Assembly: GCA_039519185.1 (NCBI GenBank)
Contig: CM076846.1
Span: forward strand, 73,822,818-73,886,817
Direction of reading: 5' to 3'
Origin: Astragalus membranaceus
Lineage: Eukaryota; Streptophyta; Magnoliopsida; Fabales; Fabaceae
DNA: 64,000 bases
In this document: in pieces, positions 55,351-64,000 of the stretch
How the letters are laid out: each line of letters opens with the position of its first letter
How positions within the stretch are numbered: position 1 is the stretch's first letter
The notes under the pieces: model-generated
What the model was told of the DNA's origin: nothing
Seen by the model: only the letters and a program-made list of their open reading frames with translations
The model's database searches: none
Translations under genes and position numbers: made by a program

Positions 55351-55525
55351 TTTGGGTAAACCGGGTATCCACCGCACGGACAGCAGTGACTAATCCCTCG
55401 CTCATTGTAAGTGCCTCGAGGGGCAAGACAGCTGGCCCAAAGTTTTAACGTTGCTCCGTACCGAAGGTGGGGATCGAACCCCCGACCCTTGATTAAGGGA
55501 GGATCAGCCCCAACCGCTAAAGCCT
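55351..55525 (-). mobile_element. tRNA-derived SINE, copy 2
   Basis: About 80% similar to copy 1 over its length (GGTATCCACCGC, GACAGCTGGCCCA, GATCGAACCCCCGAC, AAGGGAGGAT, CCCCAACCGCT), same orientation. The two lie head to tail and are separated only by copy 1's duplication. Confidence 0.65.
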
Positions 55526-55706
55526 TGTGTACAACTTATTAAATTAAAACTGTATAATAAAGTAAAAAATCGGTACAACGATAATTATTAAATTGATTAA
55601 ATTAAATTCATAAAAATAGGTTGGAAGATGATTTTTTAAAAGGTACAAATTTAAGGGAAGGCAATTAGGCAATCGGCTAAAATAGTAAAATCAAACCACC
55701 TAAAAG
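55526..55706. other. Short spacer
   Basis: AT-rich, nothing recognised. Confidence 0.5.
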
Positions 55707-55782
55707 TTCCATTGCCGGAACTTGAACCCAGGTCTTTCATGTGAGAGCCGAATATCCTGACTAACTAGACTACTACAACGGA
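55707..55782 (-). pseudogene. tRNA-Glu (CTC) pseudogene
   Basis: Minus strand begins TCCGTTGTAGTAGTCTAG, has TTCGGCTCTCACATGAA around the CTC anticodon and a T-arm GGGTTCAAGTTCC, and ends GGCAATGGAA; acceptor TCCGTTG pairs with CAATGGA. Compared with functional tRNA-Glu there is a 3-base insertion near position 10, and the anticodon stem is weakened (TTCGG with ATGAA). No terminator-like T run was checked. Probably inactive, or a tRNA-derived repeat head. Confidence 0.65.
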
Positions 55783-55970
55783 TGCTGATGCCAATGGGTA
55801 ACGCTTATACGAATTATAAATTTGAAAGGCTTCGAAATAACTGGCCTGTAACAACAAATAAACCCTCCCGCCCATAGTTCAATTTTGGCACAGCAAAGCA
55901 TTGAGTGAACGAACCAACAAAAGCAACAGCAGGAGGAAAACGAAAACCCTAGTGAGTGGAATCCGATCAA
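55783..55970 (+). promoter_or_regulatory. APC6 promoter/5' leader
   Basis: 188 bp between the tRNA-Glu pseudogene and the ATG; no clear TATA box. The leader near 55905-55960 is A/G-rich (AACGAACCAACAAAAGCAAC). Confidence 0.35.
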
Positions 55971-58637
55971 ATGAGGGAAGAAGAGATCGAGAAGCTTCGA
56001 GGAGTAGTGAGGGACTGCGTCAGCAAACACCTCTACTCCTCCGCAATTTTCTTCGCCGACAAAGTTGCTGCCTTCACCAACGACCCCGCCGATATATACA
56101 TGCAGGCACAGGCTCTCTTCCTTGGCCGCCACTACCGCCGTGCCTTTCACCTCCTCAACGCCTCCAAAATCGTCCTCCGTGACCTTCGCTTCCGCTACCT
56201 CGCAGCCAAGTGCCTCGTAACTCTCGCTCTCTCTCGCGCCCCCAATCAAACATGTCACATGCATCTTTTTATTTGTCTGCTTATTTCAATCAATTAACGA
56301 GTAAATCTTTAATTTTGTCACTAAATTGTTACACTCTTCTGCTGAAACCTCAATTTAGTTCCCTATAGTATAAAAATCTATAGTCTCTAAAATGCATATC
56401 TGTCCATTAATTTAGTCCATAAAATTTGACTCATTTCATAATTTAGGATTAAACAGAAGAGACATCGATACTATTATATATTAACTCTATTTATATACTA
56501 TTATCTTTATTTAATGAATATAATAACAATGCGTATTTTTTGTTTTCTACTTTCTTTAAAAAGGAGGAATTGAAGGAGTGGGGTCAATGCCTATCAATGC
56601 TGGGTGATGCTAAAGTGGATGATAATGGAAATGTTTCTGATACGAAGGACTCTAATGTTATGTACTTGGATAAAGATGGTGAAGATCGTGAAATCAATGT
56701 GAGCTCCTTTCCTGTATTCTGTTTTCTCCCAAACTTTTCAACTGTAGTGGTGATTGACTGCGTTATTTATAAATTTTTAGATTTTAGTTTTATTAATGTT
56801 TTAATATGTGTGTAGTGTTGCTACCTTGAAGCTAGCTTGCCTTAGAACTTCAAATGCTGTTAGAATGAGAATATAGGGTATGAGTGTTTAGTTTTTTTCT
56901 TACTGAGTGCTTCTTCTTATGCAATAATAGATATCTTCTGCCATATGTTTCTTGAGAGGCAAAGCATATGAAGCTCTGGAAAACCGTACTCAGGCTCGAT
57001 TGTGGTGAGTATATTTGGGGTATTTTTAGACCCTGTTATCTTCTAAAAGTTTTCTGGGTTTTGTATGAGTTGGAAGTTTAGTTTTTCGCTGCTTGTTTGA
57101 AGAGTGACAGAAGTATGATGTGTGCCAATTTGATTAAAAAAGGCTCATTTTCTTTTATTGTATCTGCTTTTTTTTTCAAAGGTACAAAGCTGCGATAAAA
57201 GCAGATCCTTTATGCTATGAGGTACACATTGATACTCTCCTTACTGTCTTTTGTAGGTCCTTTAATAGTATCTAATGATCCGACCTGTGAGAGTTGCTCA
57301 ATGGGTTGCGATATTTGCTTGCAAGTTCTTATATGGGGTTCAACACCATCTAAACAAACACCCCCTTCCCTTCCCCTTCCTTGGTCTTGGCAGGTCCTCG
57401 GTTGGGATTCCTTAGGCACAACTCTAGTGGCAAACATCCCTTTACTTAATTAGTAGCTATTGCCGCTGAAACCGGTTAATTTTATATTTGATAGTTTCTC
57501 TGAAGCACTTAATTGATCCAATGTTGACAGTGGTATTTAATCAGAAATTTAGAATGCTCTTTTTTTTTTATTCTGGAATTTATCATTTGTAGCATATATG
57601 TTTATATTTTTCTCAGCTGACCCTTGTTATCTAATTCTTTCCCGATGTTTGCTAACTATGCTAGGCTTTGGAATGCCTTATTGAAAATCACATGCTTACA
57701 TGCGAGGAAGGTAAAGTTTTCATTTATCTCTTGGAGACTTACTTGATTTCAATGCGATGTCTTTAGAAAAATATGTCTAAGTAGTATATCGTATAATTCA
57801 CAATTGATCTTAACATAAATGTCTCTCTTCTTTTTCTGTATGATGAATATCAGAAGCAAATTTGATCTCATCATTGCAATTTGGTAGTGAGGATGGATGG
57901 CTCTCATCATTTTATTCTTGTTTAATTAAGAAGGTAATAGCAGGTGGCGGATAGAATTTGTTTATATCCAAATGTTTTGTACTTATAAAATAAAATGTTA
58001 TTACTTTTGGTTTCCTAGTATGACAAAGAAAAAGTTGTAGAAGCCAAGTTCAAAGATATTGAGAATGAAAGCTGTAAAAGCGACCAGTCTGATCCTTACT
58101 TTTTGCGCACACTGAAAACCAACACTGATCTTTTGGCATGCAAAGCTGAATACTACCATCAATGTGGTGAATATCAGAAATGTTTTGAGTTAACGTTTGT
58201 GTAAGTTGAGGGTCTGATATGAGAGTGAGATTAAGCTGTAGATTTTACTTCCTTTGTAGTGCTTCCATTCGTTTCTCCTTTTTCTTCATAACTTAGCTTA
58301 CACACTGATATTGCAGTTTACTTGAGAAGGATCCGTTCCATCTCAAGAGTACATTAGTACATCTAGCAGCTGCTATGGAGCTTGGGCATTCAAATGAACT
58401 CTATCTGATGGCATGCAATTTGGTGAAGGATTATCCTCAAAAGTAAACAGTTTTGCACAATGTTGATTCGCTTCTAATGATTTCTAATGCCTTTGATACA
58501 TATAATATAACAATGTTTTGTAGGGCTTTATCATGGTTTGCTGTTGGTTGCTATTACTATTGTATCAAGAAATATGACCAATCCCGTCGTTATTTCAGGT
58601 TAGCGTGAGATATAATTGTTCTTGCAACATGTAATGC

Positions 58638-58686
<49 letters not shown>

Positions 58687-61600
58687 GGTATGAAAAGTAA
58701 TTTCTGTTTTAACTTTTAATTACAAAATTGCAACTTTTGTTTTGATTTTGTTTCTTGTTTTCAAGGATTTCTACAGAAAATAGTGAAAACACAATTTTTT
58801 CTCTGTTTCCTATGCAAATCTTCGGAAACAGGAAACAAAGTGAAAACAAGGCAGTTTTGCAATGAAAAGTGAACACATGGTACATTTTCTTAATACAAAA
58901 TTACAGATAGTCCTTTAAGAAATTAGTTTCTCTGTCAAGGACAGAGTTGCCTGTCTAACCTATCTTAGACACGTGAATCTGTATAAGGGTCCATTCTTTA
59001 TGCACCTGAATGCTTTTATATCTTAATTATAAAAACTTATTGTTCATATTTACTGTCTCCCTTACAGCAAGGCAACTAGTCTCGATGGAACGTTTCCCCC
59101 GGCATGGATAGGCTATGGGAATGCCTATGCTGCTCAAGAAGAGGGTGATCAGGCTATGTCAGCCTACCGAACTGCAGCTCGATTATTTCCAGGGTAGCAT
59201 ACTGATTTTTCTAATTAGATCTTTCTCCCCATAGCCCCCCGAATATAATGAAGTTATTTCTTCTGCACGTCTTAATTACAAAGTTTGGAACTTAAACAAC
59301 TGTCTGAAATTAAATGTGTTTCTTGTTTGTTTTAGGTTTTGCAAAAAGAAACGAAAGATCGATGGAAAAAACACTATCGTGTTTTATTTTATTTTTTTTG
59401 ACCAAACTATATCGTGTTTTATTATCATGTTTTCTTTGCATAGTTTTCATCGAAAAAGTATGACTATTGAAGAATCAAAAGTATAAATATAAGCTGTTCC
59501 TGACTGGTTTTCCTCTGATGACCCAAAGCAATAGGATTTTATTTATTTAACACCCTACCACCGAAGCTCTTTTGTCAACTGTTTTTTGTCCTTTTTCTTT
59601 TTATCCTAAAAGTTTCTCTTTTTGAATTTCGTTTATATTAACCATCGGAAATTTTGCTACAATTTTGGCTTATAATTTGATCAAGTCATGTTTATGCAGC
59701 AAACCCTGTTTTGTTTCACGAAATATGCAACTGAGGCTTATGAAGAAGGAACTCGACCCCTTTCTTAAATTTGAATTTGGAAGTTTAAGTTTTGTATTTT
59801 TTGTCTTCCGGGGGGGGGGGGGGGGTCTAAAAGAGACGTCATTTAGCTATATATAATTGCAATCTTTTTGCTTTTAGCGCTTCATAATCAGATAGAAACT
59901 GGCAGTTTTATTTTATACTTGAAAACAGGGACTCAAACATAGAAACTGGCAGTTTTATATACTTTTAGCAGTTTTATTATAGTAGAATCCTCAGTCTATT
60001 ACAGGATCCACACCAACAAATTACAAGAGATAGAATTGAGAGACTAGGTTGCGGTTACTAGGAGTTCCCACCAAGAGTCTGAGAGCTTGGCCTCTTCCAT
60101 CCAATAACCAAACTAAATAACTGCATGTCTTATCCCTTTTCCTCTCTATATTTACTCAAAAGTCAGAATTCACAAATCGACCGTTACAATAAACAGAAAG
60201 TAACAATTACAAACTGCTAACATTAATGCCCATTGGGTCTAAGACTTCTCCAATACTGTTTACTAATAAAAGGTCTAACATAATCCTCTATGGACTGGTA
60301 CATAATTTCCTACCAATTTTCTTTATCACGCAAGCCATTACTTGCACCAAATCTCACAAAAGTGTACAATTTCAGTTCCTGGAGTTGGGACTTTTAACTA
60401 CATGCTCACCTGCATGTGTGTTTTTTTTGCTAAATGTTTTAAAAAATCATAGGTATGCCATTTGAATGAAATCAGGTTAAATCTTGATATTCTCTTATTC
60501 CAGGTGCCATTTACCAGCTCTTTATATTGGAATGGAATGCATGCGGACCCACAGCTATAAGCTTGCTGAACAGGTATATACTTTAAAGTTGAATAGATTC
60601 AAGGGCTGGTTGGAAAGCTTCTGTTTTTTTTGTTGGGGAGGGGGGTGGGGGTCAGGTAGAAGCTCAAAAAAGTCTACTTTTTATCATACGTCTACTACAT
60701 ATGTCATATAATGACGTCCATTTTACTGTTTAGTTAATGTTCAGTGGGATTTGGACGTTTTGATCTTTCTTCACCTAATCAAAACCTAGTGATAACTGGC
60801 TACCTAATAAATCTGTCCTCTTCTATGAGTTCGTGAAAAGTTGTGCATTATTCATGTCTTTATGCTGATACCAAAGTATTAACATATCTATATTTTTCCA
60901 GTTTATTATGCAGGCTAAATCAATTTGCTCATCGGATCCACTTGTATATAATGAACTTGGAGTTGTTGCCTATTATATGCAAGAGTAAGGATATCTACCT
61001 TCCTTAGATTATAATTTTTTGAAGTTACTAATGTTCATCACACCTATAGAATTCTTCTACATTGAATGCATGACCTTATAGAATAGTGATGGGTGATCCT
61101 CAGTTAGTTAACTAGGTTAATTATGATTATTAGGGAGATAGTTGAGTTGGTTAGAATAAATAAAGATGGAATGTTGCCTATAAATAGGAATAAAGGTTGA
61201 AAGAGGGTTAGGCAATTGGCAAGATTGGAGTTATGGAGAGTTCTGGATCACTCGACATGGTTGGTCTAAGGGTAAGACTACTGAAGCCCTTTAGGCCTTC
61301 CAATAAAAAATATTTGTCATTAGTTTATATCCTAATATATTCCACCCTCCTTATATCCTAATATATTCCACCCTCTTTATATCCAAACAGTTAAAGACTG
61401 TTTTCTTTCTTTTGTCAACTAAGTTTCTATGCAAATTAGCTAAATTGAGTGATTTCGACTTGCATAATTGTGACTTTTGTTTCAGGTATAAGAAAGCCGT
61501 GTGGTGGTTCGAGAAAACATTATCCCTCATCCCAACAACCACTTTAACTGAGATGTGGGAGCCAACTGTAGTCAATCTTGCTCATGCATACAGAAAGTTA

Positions 61601-62075
61601 AAGTAAGTTGATAAATGTCTTAGTTGTCTACTTGAATGTTTGTTCTCTGTTATAGTCTTTTTAGAATACAGACAGGTATCTTTGGAGAAGTTGAAACATC
61701 ATTTACTTCCAGAGTTGATTTATTCACGTAATAGTTTTGTTATTTTAATAGAGACATTGATTATGATTTCATTTCTTGTCCTAAATGTTTATGAATTTCC
61801 TTAACTGCAAGTTTTACAGTTTGAATGTAAGTTGAAATGTCTTCTCATGATGTTGATATAATTAGTTGTTTTGACTGAAAGTTTAATCTAACAATCCTTG
61901 TGTCAATACGTAAATCATGACTGGTGAAGGATAGTCACTGTTCTTTATCCTGATTGTCTAAATGAACCATCTCAGGATGTACCGAGAAGCAATTCCATAT
62001 TATGAGAAAGCACTAGCATTATCAACAAGAAGTGTGAGCATCTATGCGGGTCTTGCATATACTTACCACTTACAG
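55971..62075 (+). CDS. APC6: Anaphase-promoting complex subunit 6 (APC6/CDC16), 14 exons, last exon outside
   Basis: APC6 is a TPR scaffold subunit of the anaphase-promoting complex, the nuclear E3 ubiquitin ligase that drives mitotic exit. ATG at 55971 gives MREEEIEKLRGVVRDCVSKH. Exons: 55971-56216, 56564-56698, 56931-57004, 57182-57221, 57665-57710, 57854-57933, 58019-58200, 58317-58442, 58524-58598, 59068-59193, 60504-60573, 60902-60984, 61486-61602 and 61976-62075. All junctions are GT-AG and phases match, giving 500 codons without a stop. Motifs include ADIYMQAQALFLGRHYRRAF, AYYMQEYKKAVWWFEKTL and KALALSTRSVSIYAGLAYTY (TPR). Arabidopsis APC6 is about 540 residues, so some 40 C-terminal residues remain past the retroelement in intron 14. 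No pseudogene sign. Confidence 0.95.
58636..58685. repeat. (ATT)n microsatellite in APC6 intron 9
   Basis: About 16 ATT units. Confidence 0.95.
59194..60503. other. APC6 intron 10 with probable retroelement remnant
   Basis: 1.3 kb, the longest complete intron. It holds a G15 run (59812-59826). A stretch at 59930-60240 looks like a degraded LTR on the minus strand (TATAGAGAGGAAAAGGG, then GTAATTTGTTGGTGTGGATC); the direct word ATAGAAACTGGCAGTTTTAT occurs twice (59893, 59940). Confidence 0.4.
60985..61485. other. APC6 intron 12 with LTR-like stretch
   Basis: 61090-61310 contains TTGCCTATAAATAGGAATAA (TATA-like) followed by a possible polyadenylation word (CCAATAAAAAA), and 61329-61385 holds a duplicated TTATATCCTAATATATTCCA. 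It may be a truncated solo LTR; no target duplication was found. Confidence 0.35.
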
Positions 62076-62233
62076 GTATCAGAATTTATCCTCCTGCGTG
62101 TTGCATTCTGTATTTTTATCAATATAAAATGTTGCATTTTTGGTATTTTGGAAAAAGCTATAGGACCTGCACTTTTGTAGCTTTTGTGGTATCAGTTGCC
62201 TTAGAAAATATGGATATGTGATTTCATTAGGGT

Positions 62234-62511
62234 TGATACAAACCAGGACAATTAACACTAATAGTAACTATGGCAGAAATATGAAGAAGAGAATTGGGAG
62301 GGGAAATGCGAATTTGATTGATAATAGTAGTGGGAATTACAACCAAACAACCCAAGAGCAATGCTCTTCTCAGAAGTTACAACTTCTCGCCATAACTTAC
62401 AAATAACTTCCCTAAGACATAACTTCCCAGAACAACCACAACCTATTTATATTCAAATACACACTCAAACCAAATAACTAACTTTTAAATAGAAACTACC
62501 ACACAATAACA
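62234..62511 (-). repeat. 3' LTR of the Reina-like element
   Basis: On the minus strand TGTTATTGTG ... TTTGTATCA, 278 bp, containing TATA-like GAATATAAATAGG. The polypurine tract next to it (AATAGATAAG) is weak, so the exact inner border is uncertain. Confidence 0.6.
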
Positions 62512-62520
62512 ACTTATCTA

Positions 62521-64000
62521 TTATTGTTTATTCTTTTTGTTCCTCCTTTCATAAACCCTCCAAATGACAGGTTTACCCTTTTGACCCTTTTGACTCTCAA
62601 CATGTGTGCTAACACTGCCCTCCCCATGAGAACCAGCCTTGTCCTCAAGGCTGAGATTTGGGAACTGCGTTGCAATGATGTCCGAGTCTTCCCATGTTGC
62701 TATCTCAATTGGTTTGTGACACCATTGGACAAGAACTTGAGGGATAGATTCACCACTACGGTCCACAATTCGGTGAGCTAACACAACATCTGGTTCCCAC
62801 ATAGCTTCATCAACAATTTCCAAACTTGTAGGCAGAACAGGATGGACAGCAGCGTCGCCAACAGCCTTCTTCTGTAGAGAGACATGAAAAACAGGATGTA
62901 TGCGAGATGTGGGAGGTAACTCCAACTTGTAAGCAACTGCACCGACACGTTCCAACACCCTAAATGGACCAAAATACCTTGGGGATAACTTAGGATAGAT
63001 TCTGGCCGCCACAGATTGTTGCACATGAGGTCGTAGTTTTAAAAATACCCATTCACCAACTTCAAAGGATCGTTCCTTGCGGTGCTTATCAGCTTGCGTT
63101 TTCATGCGATCACTGGCACGGGCCAAATGGCGCTTCAAACGGTGTAGGTAACCGGTGATAACTGGAGGGGAACGTCCATAGACAACTTCAAACGGTGTAG
63201 TACCCGTGGATGCATGGAAAGTAGTGTTATACCAATATTCTGCCCAAGGAATCCACATCACCCAAGTCTTGGGCTGATCAGCAATGAAGCATCTTAAAAA
63301 AAGTTTCCACACAACGATTTACAACTTCCGTTTGACCATCCGTCTGTGGGTGATAAGCGGTGCTCATTTTCAGTTGTGTGCCTTGCATCTTGAACAACTC
63401 CTGCCAGAAATTGCTCACAAAGATAGAATCTCAGTCACTAACAATGGATTCTTGGATACCATGGAGTCTTACCACTTCCTTGGTGAATGTTTCAGCCACA
63501 AACCTTGCTGAATAAGGGCGTTTAAGAGGAATGAAGTGGCTGTACTTGGACAGCCTATCAACCACAACAAATATTGCTTCAAACCCCTTTGACTTGGGAA
63601 GGCCAGTAATGAAGTCCATAGAGATTTCTGCCCATATCTGACTTGGCACATGAAGCGGTTGGAGCAAACCACCTAGAGCTGAAGCAGCATACTTGTTACG
63701 CTGGCAAATTAATTTTGCACAAACTCCTGGATATGCTTTTTCATACCTATCCAATAAAGATTAGCAGCCATACGTCGATAAGTACGATAAAAACCAGAAT
63801 GTCCACCTTGCGGAGTGCTGTGAAACTCTTTGAGAATGATAGGAATTAAGCCTGAATTGGCTGCCATGACCAATCTGCCCTTGTACAATAAAACTCCATT
63901 CCGAAGTGCAAATCCAGTCTTTGCTGTCTCCCCTTGCTGTAATGCTAAAATAATTGTTTTTAAAGTTGGATCGCGCTGCACTTCTGCTTGGACAGCCTTG
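62521..64000 (-). pseudogene. Ty3/gypsy integrase with chromodomain, frameshifted
   Basis: Integrase joins the cDNA to host DNA. The minus-strand order is GETAKTGFALRNGVLLYKGR, then the zinc-binding region EFHSTPQGGHSGFYRTYRR and ICQRNKYAAS, the core ISMDFITGLPKSKGFEAIFV and VVDRLSKYSHFIPLKRPYSA (catalytic Asp residues), YHPQTDGQTEVVNRC (region of the catalytic Glu), and YNTTFHASTGTTPFEVVYGR. The C-terminus has the GPF motif (RYFGPFRVLERVGAVAYKLE) and a chromodomain-like VLVQWCHKPIEIATWED. Defects: a frameshift just before ICQRN (about 63712), TGA after SIVSD (about 63432) and a frameshift near 63300. Not functional. Confidence 0.88.

Larger units (their letters stand above)
62234..64000 (-). 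mobile_element. Reina-like chromovirus (Ty3/gypsy) in APC6 intron 14
   Basis: The 3' LTR (62234-62511, minus orientation) and the integrase part of pol are visible; gag, protease, RT and 5' LTR lie beyond the window. The short LTR (278 bp) and C-terminal chromodomain-like region fit the Reina group (inference). It lies after the APC6 exon ending at 62075, so it separates that exon from the last coding exon. Confidence 0.75.

Noticed and set aside
57210..57453. Plus- and minus-strand frames of about 75 codons in APC6 intron 4
   Set aside because: Intronic; the plus-strand one merely begins near the exon 4 border. No conserved motif.
59665..60711. Short open frames in APC6 introns 10 and 11
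   Set aside because: The G-run and exon 11 account for them; no independent gene signal.

Overview
This is plant nuclear DNA: a dense pile of nested transposable elements next to one real host gene. The flora (Tat/Ogre-, Athila/Calypso- and Tekay-like LTR elements, several CACTA families, GT-AG introns, copia and LINE fragments) points to a eudicot, and my inference is a legume. The only convincing host gene is APC6/CDC16 (anaphase-promoting complex subunit 6) at 55971-62075 on the plus strand. Fourteen exons give 500 uninterrupted codons, and the last exon lies beyond a retroelement that fills the rest of the window.

Layout. 1-3474: end of a minus-strand Tekay-like Ty3/gypsy element (5' LTR plus broken RT). 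3475-13740: 3' part of a Tat-lineage element, with an antisense ORF, a 57-bp GGCGCC-rich tandem array, a polypurine tract and a 3' LTR. It is split by CACTA-A (5457-12955). 14170-17179: 5' LTR and deleted gag of an Athila-like element, cut by a CACTA end at 17180. 17523-18589: hAT-like repeat holding a small inverted-repeat element. 19560-32250: CACTA-B, interrupted by CACTA-C (21440-28742). 32250-35981: terminal piece of another CACTA holding a 2.9-kb solo LTR. 35982-37620: LINE fragment. 38239-41781: Mutator-like element containing a hAT-like element that contains a LINE fragment. 42190-54820: broken copia element (minus) containing CACTA-E (43428-50150), itself containing a hAT (45846-48173); the copia gag also holds a 2.7-kb solo LTR (51751-54474). 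55154-55525: two tRNA-derived SINEs. 55707-55782: decayed tRNA-Glu. Then APC6, and a Reina-like gypsy element from 62234 to the end.

The main discovery is that three CACTA elements are gene-fragment carriers (Pack-CACTA). CACTA-A has pieces of an inositol polyphosphate 5-phosphatase, a MYB-CC factor, DNA topoisomerase II, a cysteine-rich receptor-like kinase and dihydroorotase. CACTA-B has TAF5, a MIF-like protein and glycolate oxidase. CACTA-E has a beta-amylase and a choline-transporter-like protein. In each element all recognised fragments face the same way and keep introns and splice signals, as if read from one terminal promoter as a chimeric transcript. CACTA-C instead carries element genes: an apparently intact 544-residue PTTA/TNPA-type protein and a TNP2 transposase gene whose catalytic middle is deleted.

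Target-site duplications could be read for nine insertions (ACG, AAG and GGA for CACTA; ATTATAGC and GATGTGAC for hAT; TAAATAATA for the Mutator-like element; TCATC and TGAGG for solo LTRs; 18 bp for a SINE), giving a clear relative order. All coordinates and translations were read by eye; no database search was possible.
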